This document shows positions 18,886 to 27,016 of a stretch of DNA of 64,000 nt, in pieces. Location of the stretch: contig CAVYXG010000004.1 of assembly GCA_963772375.1 (NCBI GenBank), positions 434,001 through 498,000 of the forward strand. Reading direction: 5' to 3'. This stretch comes from DATBHM01 sp963772375. Lineage in GTDB: Bacteria; Actinomycetota; UBA4738; JACQTL01. Position 1 is the first letter of the stretch. Every line of letters begins with the position of its first letter. The notes beneath the pieces are model-generated. The model was not told where the DNA came from, did not search any database, and saw only the letters and a program-made list of their open reading frames with translations. A program made the translations under genes and the position numbers.

Positions 18886-19344
18886 ATGGATATCGCCGCA
18901 TTCCTGCACCAGGAGCGCGAATCGATCGTCGAGGCAGCCGTGCGGTCCATTCGCCACGCTCGAATCGACCACTACGCCGTGCGTGAACCCGGCGAGACCC
19001 GGGGCCGTATCGAGCGGCTCTTCGACCGTCTCGAGGATGTCGCGACCACCAGAGACCTGGGTTCGCTCGTGACGTACACGTCGACGATCGCCGACGAGCG
19101 GTTCCAGGCGGGCTTCCAGCTCTCGGAGGTCCAGGCGGCGATGAATGCGCTCGAGGAGGCCATCTGGTGGCGCATGATCGAGCTGGTGCCCCCGGAGGAG
19201 CTGGGATCGGCGCTCGGACTCATCGGCACCGCCCTCGGCGCGGGCAAGGACGCGCTCGCCCGCGCCTACGTGTCCCTGGCGACGCGCGCGAAGGTCCAGT
19301 CGCTCGACGTCGGGGCGCTCTTCGCCGGACGCTCGGCGGGCTGA
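18886..19344 (+). CDS. RsbRD N-terminal-like regulatory protein
   Basis: A mainly helical protein of 152 residues. The segment DERFQAGFQLSEVQAAMNAL and the preceding helices resemble the RsbRD_N (RsbT co-antagonist) domain, which often senses signals at the front of STAS or histidine kinase proteins. Here the domain stands alone: there is no STAS or kinase part. It is preceded by a poor ribosome binding site (GGAGGCTGAGC) and by the hairpin that follows carbamate kinase. The link to the Rsb-type genes at 55-57 kb is only by family. Its role is unknown. Confidence 0.55.
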   Translation: MDIAAFLHQERESIVEAAVRSIRHARIDHYAVREPGETRGRIERLFDRLEDVATTRDLGSLVTYTSTIADERFQAGFQLSEVQAAMNALEEAIWWRMIELVPPEELGSALGLIGTALGAGKDALARAYVSLATRAKVQSLDVGALFAGRSAG

Positions 19345-19407
19345 GCTCGGACGAGCCGCCCCGAGCGGACGCGCGTCCACGCCGCCACTCCGCAATCGCC
19401 TCCGCCG

Positions 19408-19480
19408 CCCGCTCCGCCCCGCCCGCTCCGCGCCACGCCCGCTCCGCGCCACGCCCGCTCCGCGCCACGCCCGCTCCGCG
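19408..19480. repeat. Tandem 16-bp repeat
   Basis: The unit CCCGCTCCGCGCCACG occurs three times in full (19422-19437, 19438-19453, 19454-19469). An imperfect unit precedes it and an 11-bp partial unit follows. It lies in the 241-bp gap between the RsbRD-like gene and the DUF222-HNH gene. A simple slippage-prone repeat; no function is visible. Confidence 0.85.
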
Positions 19481-19585
19481 ATGGGGGTCGCCGGCAACCC
19501 TGCCGGGGAAAGTTCGCCAAAACCGCCAAGGGTGTGACCAGCTTCACTGACAGGTCGAGCGAACACGTGTTCGAATGCATGTGTC

Positions 19586-20761
19586 ATGAGCACGTTGCGA
19601 TCCGGCCTCGACGAGCTTCGGGGAACCGAGCTCAGGCTCCTGTCCGAGGGGGATCTCGAGGGCCGTCTCGACGAGATCGCCCGCGCCTCGGGCGTGCTGG
19701 AGGCGGAACGGGCGCGGACCGTGGCCGAGATCGAGCGGCGCGGGATCCATGTGCTGTCCGGGCATCTGTCGATCACGTCGTGGGTCGAGCACCGGACGGG
19801 GACGACGTGGTCGGAGGCCGCGCGGCAGGTTCGAACGGCCCGGGCCCTGGAGGCGATGCCGGCGGTGCGGGAGGCGCTGTACGAGGGGGACCTCTCTTCC
19901 TCGGCGGTGGGGCAGCTCGTGGCGGCGCGGGATGCGCACCCCCAGGAGTTCGCCCTGGCGGAGCAGACCCTCCTCGACGCCGCGAGGACGCTCGGGCCCC
20001 GTGAGCTCCGGCGGGCGGTCGCGCACTGGCAGGACACGGTGGACTCGGACGCCGCGGACCGGGAGCGGTTCGATCGGCGGGGGCTGCACGTGTCGCCGAG
20101 GGTCGATGGCATGGTCCGCATCGACGGCGATCTCGATCCCGAGACCGGACAGACCCTGTTGACGGCGCTGGGGTCGATCACCGATTCCTGGGTCAGGGGC
20201 GCCTCGGAGGACCCCCGTTCACCGGCCCAGCGCCGGTGCGACGCCCTCGGCGAGCTGGCTCGGCAATGGCTTGACGGCCGCGATCGTCCCCTGGTGGGCG
20301 GCGAGCGCCCGCACCTGACGGTCACGCTCGACATCGAGGCGCTGGAGGGCCGGGCGGGCCGCCGGTGCGAGCTCGACGAGACGGGCACGGTCTCGCCGTC
20401 GTCGGCCAGGCGGATCGCGTGCGACGCGTCGGTGTCCCGCGTGATCACCCGGGGCGGGTCCGAGCCCCTCGACGTCGGCCGACGGACGCCGGTCGTCCCC
20501 GCCGGACTCCGCCGCGCGGTCGTGCTCAGGGACGGCGGCTGCCGGTTCCCGGCCTGCGACCGGCCCGCGCCATGGTGCGACGCGCACCACGTCGTGCACT
20601 GGGCGGACGGCGGCCAGACCAGGCTGGCCAACCTCGTGCTGATGTGCCGGCGGCACCACCGGCTGGTCCACGAGGGCTTCGGTCTGCAGATGTCCGATCG
20701 CGGTCCTGTGTTCACCCGTCCGGACGGGACGGTGCTGCCGGAGGACCGGGCGCCGCCCTGA
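19586..20761 (+). CDS. DUF222 domain HNH endonuclease-like protein
   Basis: A 391-residue protein with the standard actinobacterial layout. An N-terminal helical DUF222 region (about 20-270) is followed by an HNH nuclease fold. The nuclease has zinc-type cysteines in CRFPACDRPAPWCDAHH, then HW-x-DGG and a terminal LVLMCRRHHRLVHE. Such genes are abundant and scattered in actinobacterial genomes, sometimes in multiple copies linked to mobile elements, but no transposase or intein is visible here. The ATG at 19586 follows a T-rich stretch that is unlike its neighbours. DNA cleavage is inferred from the HNH family; biological targets are unknown. Confidence 0.88.
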   Translation: MSTLRSGLDELRGTELRLLSEGDLEGRLDEIARASGVLEAERARTVAEIERRGIHVLSGHLSITSWVEHRTGTTWSEAARQVRTARALEAMPAVREALYEGDLSSSAVGQLVAARDAHPQEFALAEQTLLDAARTLGPRELRRAVAHWQDTVDSDAADRERFDRRGLHVSPRVDGMVRIDGDLDPETGQTLLTALGSITDSWVRGASEDPRSPAQRRCDALGELARQWLDGRDRPLVGGERPHLTVTLDIEALEGRAGRRCELDETGTVSPSSARRIACDASVSRVITRGGSEPLDVGRRTPVVPAGLRRAVVLRDGGCRFPACDRPAPWCDAHHVVHWADGGQTRLANLVLMCRRHHRLVHEGFGLQMSDRGPVFTRPDGTVLPEDRAPP

Positions 20762-20843
20762 CGGAGCACGCGCCTCCGGCCATGAGCGCGTTCACGGGGT
20801 GGGCTGGAATCGGGCCGCCCAGCGAGCGCCTGCGCCGGCTCGA

Positions 20844-20917
20844 GCCGCCTGAGCACGTTCATGTGGGCGACTCAACGGGGGCCGCCTGAGCACGTTCATG
20901 TGGGCGACTCGGCGGGG
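20844..20917. repeat. Two tandem 37-bp repeats with degenerate neighbours
   Basis: 20844-20880 and 20881-20917 differ by only two bases and share the core GAGCACGTTCATGTGGGCGA. Degenerate copies of the same core (around GCGTTCA or ACGTTCA) appear at about 20783, 20928 and 20970, the last just before the ribosome binding site of the next gene. The array fills much of the 230-bp gap. It could be a set of protein-binding sites or a relic of slippage. Confidence 0.7.
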
Positions 20918-20991
20918 GCCCGACTGGGTACGTTCAGGACGGGATCGCTGGGCATCCGAAGGTCCCCAGGGCGTTCAGGAGGAGGTCGCTC

Positions 20992-21414
20992 ATGAGTTCG
21001 TTCACGACGGCTGAGGTCGACTACCTGCAGAGCCAGCGGCTCGGCCGGTTGGCGACGGTCGGCCCGGACGGGCAGCCCCACGTCATCCCGGTCACCTTCG
21101 TCTACAACGCCCGCGAAGAGGCGATCGACGTGGGAGGCATCGCGTTCGGCCGGGGGAAGAAGTGGCGCGACGCCACGGCTCATCCCCAGGTGACGTTCCT
21201 CGTCGACGAGAGCAACGGGAAGAGCGCCAGGGCCATCGAGATCCGCGGCCGGGCCGAGCTTCACGAGGACGGCGGCGAGTCGATCAACCCCCGGTTCCCG
21301 AACTTCGCGCCGGAGTTCATCCGGATCCGGCCGACGCGCATCGTGAGCTGGGGCGTCGAGCAAGGCGGTGAGACCGGCCGGAGCTTCAGCACGAACGCCC
21401 GCAACGTGGCCTGA
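20992..21414 (+). CDS. PPOX-class F420-dependent oxidoreductase
   Basis: A 140-residue split-barrel flavoprotein of the pyridoxamine-oxidase-like superfamily. The N-terminal TTAEVDYLQSQRLGRLATV followed by GPDGQPHVIPVTF is the signature of the F420-binding Rv1155-like branch, with GKKWRDATAHP marking the cofactor-phosphate loop. A strong GGAGGAGG precedes the ATG. The reduction it performs is unknown. It implies that the organism makes coenzyme F420, which agrees with the LLM-class F420 enzyme at 39.6 kb. The upstream gap contains the 37-bp repeats. Confidence 0.87.
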   Translation: MSSFTTAEVDYLQSQRLGRLATVGPDGQPHVIPVTFVYNAREEAIDVGGIAFGRGKKWRDATAHPQVTFLVDESNGKSARAIEIRGRAELHEDGGESINPRFPNFAPEFIRIRPTRIVSWGVEQGGETGRSFSTNARNVA

Positions 21415-21520
21415 CGCGTCGCGCACGGAGCCCCGCCGCTCCGGAGCAACTCCCGCGCGCCTGCGCCACGGCGACGAGCAGCATCAGCGCGAGGGCGAGG
21501 GACAGGGAGAGCCGCCTCAC
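21386..21520 (-). CDS. Possible small secreted peptide (speculative)
   Basis: A 44-residue frame from a GTG at 21520. It has two arginines, a leucine/alanine-rich hydrophobic stretch (LSLSLALALMLLVAVAQA) that looks like a signal peptide, and then a cysteine- and arginine-rich tail. An AGAGGTGG sequence lies upstream. It overlaps the 3' end of the F420 oxidoreductase gene by 29 bp on the opposite strand. With no recognisable family this is only a candidate; chance in GC-rich DNA is quite possible. Confidence 0.2.
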   Translation of the reverse strand: MRRLSLSLALALMLLVAVAQARGSCSGAAGLRARRVRPRCGRSC

Positions 21521-21670
21521 AGCACCACCTCTTGGCTCGATGGTCTGTGCGGGGCGCTCCGGGCGAGAGGAGCCTACTACGCCGACGTTACCTCGGGCGA
21601 ATCGGGCAAATCGGACGGCGTCCGGGAATGGGGCAACCGCCGGGCCGCTTCCCGGACGAGGTCGCCTTCC

Positions 21671-21676
21671 TATACT
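21671..21676 (+). promoter_or_regulatory. -10 box for a leaderless transcript
   Basis: TATACT sits ten bases before the ATG at 21687, too close to leave room for a ribosome binding site, so the mRNA probably begins at or near the start codon. No convincing -35 hexamer is present 17 bp upstream. Confidence 0.4.
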
Positions 21677-21686
21677 CGGGTCGCCG

Positions 21687-22343
21687 ATGGCGTCCCTCGT
21701 CACTCCCCCCATGCTGTCCGCCCGCCGCGTGCACAAGCGATTCGGGCGCAAGATTGTGCTAGAGGACGCGTTGCTGGACGTCGCGGCCGGCGAGGCAGTC
21801 GCCCTCGTCGGTGAGAACGGCGCCGGCAAGACGACGCTCCTGCAGATCTGCGCGGGGATGATCCCCTCCGACGCGGGCGAGATCGCGGTCGGCGGGCGCA
21901 TCGGGTACTGCCCACAGGAACCCGGCGTGTTCGAGCTCCTGACGGCCGAGGAGCACCTCGTGCTGTTCGGGCGGGGGCTCGGCCTGTCGCGGGAGCGTTC
22001 GCTCGCGGAGGGCCGGGCGATCCTGGCCGAGTTCGACTATCCGATCGAGGAACGGGCGGTGACGCGCGACCTGTCGGGCGGGACACGGCAGAAGCTGAAC
22101 CTCACGCTCTCGCTCCTCGGCGACCCCCAACTGCTGCTGATGGACGAGCCGTACCAGGGGTTCGACCGGGGGACGTACGTGAACTTCTGGGACCACGTCG
22201 CCCGATGGCGCGACCAGGGCCGCGCGGTCGTCGTCGTGACGCACATGCTCGCCGAGCTGCACCGCGTCGACCGGGTGGTCGAGCTGCAGGTCCACCATTC
22301 GCGGGCGATCGACCACCCGGCGGCCGCGGGACGAGCGGTATGA
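21687..22343 (+). CDS. ABC transporter ATP-binding protein, ABC-2 exporter type
   Basis: A single ATPase domain of 218 residues: Walker A GENGAGKTT, Q-loop YCPQEPGVF, signature LSGGTRQK, Walker B LLLMDEPYQGFD and switch histidine VTHML. The aromatic EPYQGF in place of EPTNGLD is slightly unusual. The ATG at 21687 is ten bases after a TATACT box and has no ribosome binding site, so translation is probably leaderless. It overlaps the membrane protein gene by ATGA and presumably powers it. The exported substrate is unknown. Confidence 0.88.
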   Translation: MASLVTPPMLSARRVHKRFGRKIVLEDALLDVAAGEAVALVGENGAGKTTLLQICAGMIPSDAGEIAVGGRIGYCPQEPGVFELLTAEEHLVLFGRGLGLSRERSLAEGRAILAEFDYPIEERAVTRDLSGGTRQKLNLTLSLLGDPQLLLMDEPYQGFDRGTYVNFWDHVARWRDQGRAVVVVTHMLAELHRVDRVVELQVHHSRAIDHPAAAGRAV

Positions 22344-23035
22344 GCACGCCCTCCCGGCTCGTGATCGTGGCCGAGATGCAGGGGCGCGATCTCATGCGGC
22401 GCCACGTCGCGCTCGGGCTGCTGGTGGCCCTCCCGGTGTGCTTCTACCTCGCCCTGGCCGGACACCACGACGCGGCGGTCGTCCCCGGCGGCATCGCCAC
22501 GGCGTTCTCCATCGGCGGCGCAGCGATCTTCGCGGTGCAGTCGGCGCGCGGCGTCGACCGGCGGCTGGTGCTGGCCGGCTACCACCCGGCGGAGATCGTG
22601 CTGGGGCGGCTCGTGTTCCTCGAGGTCCTCGCGCTGCCGCTCGTCGCCGCCGTCAGCACGCTGATGGCGCTCGTGTCGGCGCCGGCGCGGCCGCTCCTGC
22701 TGGGGCTGGCCGTCGAGCTCGTCGCCATCGCGGCGGTCCCGTTCGGGCTGGCGGTGGGGTCGCTCCTGCCGAAGGAGCTCGAGGCCACGCTGGTGCTGAT
22801 CGGCGTGGTCGGGATCCAGCTCAGCCTCGACACCGACGCGACGCTCTCGCGGCTGCTGCCCTTCTACGGCGCCCACAAGCTGATCGACATCTCGATGGGC
22901 GATCCCGGGTCGGTGTGGGCCGCGGTCGCCGTGAGCCTGCTGTACGCGGCCGCCCTGACCGCGCTCGCGCTGGCGCTGATGGCTCGCCGGGTTCGGATCG
23001 AACGCCACTCCCCCATCCCGCAGCCGGCGGCCTGA
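22340..23035 (+). CDS. ABC-2 type transporter membrane subunit
   Basis: A 231-residue protein with about six hydrophobic segments and a short charged N-terminus (VAEMQGRDLMRRH) that fits the pre-TM amphipathic helix of ABC-2 exporters. The ATG overlaps the stop of the ATPase gene. It ends in a basic tail. This and the preceding gene make a minimal two-gene exporter. I see no conserved signature that would name the substrate. Confidence 0.75.
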   Translation: MSTPSRLVIVAEMQGRDLMRRHVALGLLVALPVCFYLALAGHHDAAVVPGGIATAFSIGGAAIFAVQSARGVDRRLVLAGYHPAEIVLGRLVFLEVLALPLVAAVSTLMALVSAPARPLLLGLAVELVAIAAVPFGLAVGSLLPKELEATLVLIGVVGIQLSLDTDATLSRLLPFYGAHKLIDISMGDPGSVWAAVAVSLLYAAALTALALALMARRVRIERHSPIPQPAA

Positions 23036-23086
23036 ACACCGCGGGCGTGCATCTATGCTCGCCCGGATGCGCGTCGGGGTACGACC

Positions 23087-23920
23087 GTGCTGACCGTCCT
23101 GCTGGCCCTCGGAGCCAGCGCCTGCTGGGGCACCGCCGATTTCCTTTCGGGCGAACGGGCCCGGCGGGTCCCCCTGCTCCTCGTCCTGCTCGTCACGCAG
23201 GCCGCCGGGATCGCCATCGTCCTCACGGCGGTCCTCGTGCACGGGGAAGGCATTCCCGGCGACGGGTTCTGGGCGCCCGTGCTGCTCGGGAGCCTCGCCG
23301 CGATCGTCGGGCTCGGCGCGCTGTATCGGGGGCTCGCCGTCGGGTCCATGAGCGTGGTCGCTCCGATCTCGGCGACGGCCGTGATCGTCCCGGTGGTGGT
23401 CGGGGTCTCGACCGGCGACCGGCCGAGCCCGGTGCAGGGCATCGGGATCGCCATCGCGATCGTGGGCGTCGTGATGGCCTCCCGGGAGCCCGCGGGACGC
23501 GGCGGCGGTACGTCCGCCGGCGTCGGGCTGGCCCTCCTCTCGGCCGCAGGGCTGGGGTGCAGTCTGGTGGCGCTGAAGGCGGCCTCCGACGCGGACCCCG
23601 GATGGGCCGCGCTGTCGTTCCGGCTGGTGATGACCGCGATGATCCTCGCGGCGGTGCTGGCCGCCCGGCCGTCCGCGCGGCGTCGCCCCGGCGACCTGCG
23701 CGCGCTCGTCGCGGCCGGCCTGCTCGACGGCGGCGCCACGCTGCTGTTCGCCACGGCGTTCTCGCGGGGGCTGCTGAGCATCGTCTCCGTGCTGGGCGGC
23801 CTCTACCCCGTCATCACGGTGATCCTGGCGCAGACGCTGCTGCACGAACGGCTGGCCCGGTGGCAGCGCCTCGGCGTCGTCGCCGCGCTGGCCGGCGTGG
23901 CCATGATCGCGGCCGGCTGA
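23087..23920 (+). CDS. EamA-family (DMT) transporter
   Basis: A 277-residue protein made of two EamA repeats of five membrane helices each. Recognisable markers are ASACWGTADFLSGE at the start, the repeat boundary GIAIAIVGVVMASREP, and the second-half LSIVSVLGGLYPVITVIL-x-LLHERL with the conserved glutamate. A TATGCT box at 23054 gives a transcript with a leader of about 20 bases before the GTG at 23087. DMT transporters export metabolites such as amino acids or nucleotide precursors; the substrate is not predictable. Confidence 0.88.
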   Translation: MLTVLLALGASACWGTADFLSGERARRVPLLLVLLVTQAAGIAIVLTAVLVHGEGIPGDGFWAPVLLGSLAAIVGLGALYRGLAVGSMSVVAPISATAVIVPVVVGVSTGDRPSPVQGIGIAIAIVGVVMASREPAGRGGGTSAGVGLALLSAAGLGCSLVALKAASDADPGWAALSFRLVMTAMILAAVLAARPSARRRPGDLRALVAAGLLDGGATLLFATAFSRGLLSIVSVLGGLYPVITVILAQTLLHERLARWQRLGVVAALAGVAMIAAG

Positions 23921-24001
23921 CCATCGCCCGCGTCCATCACCGGCGTCCATCGCCGCCGGACCACCGCCGGCGGACCCGCCGGCCGATACCCTGGATCGCG
24001 G

Positions 24002-25111
24002 ATGAACGCCTACGACCTCAGGTTCGACGAGCTCGCCGGGCACCTGGCCGCCTGGGGCGAACCCGACTTCCGCGCCCGGCAGGTGTTCGATGGACTGTGG
24101 CGCCGCGCGGCCACGTACGACGAGATGACCGACCTCCCGGCCGGTCTCCGTGCGCGCCTGCGGGAGCAGCTCCCGACGCGCCTCGAGGTCCTCACGGAGC
24201 GTGAGACCGACGGCGGCGCGACCCGGAAGGGCCTGCTCCGGCTCGGGGGGGACCCCGGCCATGTCGTCGAAGTGGTGCTGATGGCCTATCCCCACCGGAT
24301 GACGGTCTGCGTGTCCAGCCAGGCGGGGTGTGCGATGGGGTGCGGGTTCTGCGCCACGGGCCAGATGGGCCTGCTGAACAACCTCACGGCCGGGGAGATC
24401 GCCTCGCAGGTCGTCTGGGCCTGCCGCGCCGCCCGGGCGGCGCGGCAGGACGTCGAGAAGCCCCTCACCAACGTCGTGTTCATGGGGATGGGCGAGCCCA
24501 TGGCGAACTACCGCCACACCCGCGACGCGGTCGCGCGCCTTCTCGATGCCCGCGGCCCCGACCTCGCCGCGCGGCACGTGACGGTGTCGACGGTCGGCGT
24601 GGTCCCCGGCATCCGCCGGCTGGGCGAGGACCACCCCCAGGTCGGCCTGGCCGTCAGCCTCCACGCCGCCGACGACGACCTCCGGAGCGAGCTCGTCCCG
24701 GTGAACCGCCTGTGGCCGCTCGCGGAGCTGGAGCGGGCCGTCGGCGACTGGCGGGCCCGGACGGGACGGCGGCCGTCGATCGAGTGGACGATGATCGAGG
24801 GCGTCAACGACGGCGACGATCAGGCGCGCCGGCTCGCTCCTCGGGCCCGGAACATGCACGCGCACGTGAACCTGATCCCGATGAACCCGACCCCGCACTC
24901 GGCCTACCGGCCGAGCCCCGCGCCGAGGATCCGGGCGTTCGCCGACGCGCTTCGGGAGCACGACGTCGCGGTCACCGTCCGCGACACCCGGGGACGGGAG
25001 ATCGACGCCGCCTGTGGCCAGCTCCACTGGGAGGCGGCGCCCACCGACCACCCCGTCGGCGACCGGGAGCTGCCCGGCCGTGAGGAGCTCGAGGCGGCGA
25101 CGACCGCCTGA
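24002..25111 (+). CDS. rlmN: 23S rRNA (adenine-2503-C2)-methyltransferase RlmN
   Basis: A 369-residue radical SAM enzyme that methylates C2 of A2503 in 23S rRNA and A37 in some tRNAs. The cluster-binding cysteines are C110, C114 and C117 (GCAMGCGFC). The substrate-recognition GMGEPMANY and the late VTVRDTRG, ending in the conserved region around the resolving cysteine DAACGQL, are also present. Its ATG lies nine bases after a TACCCT box, so a leaderless transcript is likely. It ends seven bases before the convergent pilin-like gene. Length and motifs are complete, so a functional housekeeping enzyme is expected. Confidence 0.95.
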   Translation: MNAYDLRFDELAGHLAAWGEPDFRARQVFDGLWRRAATYDEMTDLPAGLRARLREQLPTRLEVLTERETDGGATRKGLLRLGGDPGHVVEVVLMAYPHRMTVCVSSQAGCAMGCGFCATGQMGLLNNLTAGEIASQVVWACRAARAARQDVEKPLTNVVFMGMGEPMANYRHTRDAVARLLDARGPDLAARHVTVSTVGVVPGIRRLGEDHPQVGLAVSLHAADDDLRSELVPVNRLWPLAELERAVGDWRARTGRRPSIEWTMIEGVNDGDDQARRLAPRARNMHAHVNLIPMNPTPHSAYRPSPAPRIRAFADALREHDVAVTVRDTRGREIDAACGQLHWEAAPTDHPVGDRELPGREELEAATTA

Positions 25112-25118
25112 GCGCTGC

Positions 25119-25721
25119 TCAGGGCGGCGGCTGCTCGCTGCAGCGCCCCCGCGAGGACACCGACGACGCCTCCACCCGGCGCGAGACCCGGACGGTCCCG
25201 GAGGCGTCGACGCCGTTGTTCACCAGGATCGACACGGCGATGTCGTTCGCCGAAGCGGACAACGCGAACGCCGGCACCGCCGCCATGTCCGGCGGCGCCC
25301 GGTTCACGACATCGCCCGTCACCACGTGCCACGGTCCCACGCCCCCAGCGGTCGGCCAGTCGGACGGCCATGCTCGCCGTTCGAGGGCCACCCCGACGAT
25401 CCGCCATTGCACGCATCGCTCCGGGCCCCCGGGGTCGCCGGAGCCCACGACCAGGCTCATCCCGTCCTCGGTGGGGGGGTAGACCGCGGCACCCGAACGG
25501 ATTCCCCCGCGGACGGCGCGGACCGCCGACACGGCCTCACGGGTCAGCTGGTCCCGATGGAACCGGTCCACTGAGTCCCGGACGGACCACAACACCCCGA
25601 CGATGCCCGAGGTCACCAGGCCGAACAGCACGAGCGAGACCACGACCTCGATGCCGGTCAGCCCGGCCTCCGGCGCCCGTCGTGGGGCGCCGGCGTACGT
25701 GTGCAAGGGGCGGATGTTCAT
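25119..25721 (-). CDS. Type IV pilin-like protein (orphan)
   Basis: A 200-residue protein with a prepilin-type N-terminus: an 18-residue leader, then AGLTGIEVVVSLVLFGLV. The glycine is at -1 and the glutamate at +5 of the mature form, followed by a hydrophobic helix. This is the target of a prepilin peptidase and an N-methyltransferase. The C-terminal domain has no recognised family. The ATG at 25721 lacks a clear ribosome binding site. There is no pilus assembly gene nearby, so it may be a minor pilin or pseudopilin that works with machinery elsewhere. Confidence 0.65.
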   Translation of the reverse strand: MNIRPLHTYAGAPRRAPEAGLTGIEVVVSLVLFGLVTSGIVGVLWSVRDSVDRFHRDQLTREAVSAVRAVRGGIRSGAAVYPPTEDGMSLVVGSGDPGGPERCVQWRIVGVALERRAWPSDWPTAGGVGPWHVVTGDVVNRAPPDMAAVPAFALSASANDIAVSILVNNGVDASGTVRVSRRVEASSVSSRGRCSEQPPP

Positions 25722-26003
25722 CGTCAGGTCGTCAGGGAAGGGTGAAGGGCGAGCCCCGCGATGGGGAGACGGCCGGGCCGAGCCTCTCGTCCTCCTCCTG
25801 CGGGAAGGAGCGCCATCCTCCGACTGAAATGGGCATCTCAACTGCGTTTTCGGCCTCCCGCGGGGTGCGGGTTGAACATCGACCCCAAGAACCGCCCGGC
25901 CCGCCTGGATGGCATGGTCCGGGAAGCCTCTGGGGACCCTTCGAAGGCCTACGCCCGGAGGACTAGGTGAGGGGGCCCGGCATTCGCGGATGTACCGGCC
26001 ACC

Positions 26004-26978
26004 TCAGGCCCAGGACGGCGCTCCGTTGTTCCCGAACCGCGTCAACGCCTGCAGGCTGCCGCCGTCCGGATGCATCGCCCAGATCTGCAGCGTTCCCGGC
26101 CGGGTCGTCGCGAAGGCGAGCCACGCCCCGTCCGGCGACCACGCGGGGTTCGCATCCATCCAGATGCCCGTCCCCCCGCCCGCCAGACGCCCCGCCAGCG
26201 GGCTGATGGCGACCTGCCCCGTGCCGTCCGCGTTCATGACGAACACCCGGGGCGGTCCGAACCTCGAGCTCGTGAAGGCGATGTGCCGGCCGTCGGGCGA
26301 CCAGGCCGGGTCGGTGTCCTCGCCGGTCGCCGAGGTCAGCCTGCGGAGATGCGACCCGTCCGATCGCATCGTGTAGATGTCCTCGTTGCCGGCGACCTCG
26401 CTCTCGAACGCGATCATCCGGCCATCGGGCGACCAGGCCGGCGACCCGTCGAGACCAGGGTTCCGGGTGAGCCGCGTCTGCCCGGAGCCGTCGGCCCGCA
26501 TGGCGTAGATCTCCGCGTTGCCGTCGCGGATGCTCTCGAACGCGATGCGGATCCCGTCCGGCGACCAGGCCGGGTGGTAGTCGTCGGCGGAGTTCGTGGT
26601 CAGCCTGACCGGCGTTCCGCCCGCGGCCGACATCACGAAGACGTCGCTCCTGCCGAACTTCGTCGACGCGAACGCGATCCGCGACCGGTCGAGCGACCAC
26701 ACCGGCCAGGAGTCGATGTCGTCGTCCTCGGTGAGCCGCGTCTCACGGCCGCCATCAGCCCGCATGGAGTAGATCTGCAGCCGCCCCGCCCGGTCGCTGG
26801 CGAACACGATCGAGTCGAGCGGCGACGTGGAGAGATGGCGGAGGCCCGCCGAGACGGCAGGCGAGGTGGCTGCCGCCTCGCTGGGCGGCGGGATGGCGCG
26901 GCCCGGAGTGGAGCAGCCGGCCGTCACGACCAGCACCGCTGCGAGGATCGATCGGACGTGCCGGGGAAGGGCTGCCAC
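26004..26978 (-). CDS. TolB-like WD40/PD40 beta-propeller lipoprotein
   Basis: A 324-residue lipoprotein. The signal peptide ends with the lipobox VVTAGC at C22. The rest consists of about six PD40-type blades, each with a repeated pattern close to PAWSPDGxxIAFxS followed by IYxMxADG. These propellers usually bind peptides or carbohydrates outside the membrane. The gene is alone between the pilin-like gene and the permease operon, all on the minus strand, and the ligand is unknown. The same blade type appears in the sigma-factor-linked membrane protein at 35202. Confidence 0.85.
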   Translation of the reverse strand: MAALPRHVRSILAAVLVVTAGCSTPGRAIPPPSEAAATSPAVSAGLRHLSTSPLDSIVFASDRAGRLQIYSMRADGGRETRLTEDDDIDSWPVWSLDRSRIAFASTKFGRSDVFVMSAAGGTPVRLTTNSADDYHPAWSPDGIRIAFESIRDGNAEIYAMRADGSGQTRLTRNPGLDGSPAWSPDGRMIAFESEVAGNEDIYTMRSDGSHLRRLTSATGEDTDPAWSPDGRHIAFTSSRFGPPRVFVMNADGTGQVAISPLAGRLAGGGTGIWMDANPAWSPDGAWLAFATTRPGTLQIWAMHPDGGSLQALTRFGNNGAPSWA

Positions 26979-27016
26979 CGTGTGGTCAGCCTACCCCCGG
27001 TCGGGGATCAGCACAC

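Noticed and set aside
19408..19480. Regulatory site array
   Set aside because: The 16-bp units are simple tandem copies of GC-rich sequence without dyad symmetry; slippage is the simpler explanation.
20844..20917. CRISPR array
   Set aside because: Only two near-identical units with no unique spacers between them and no cas genes nearby.
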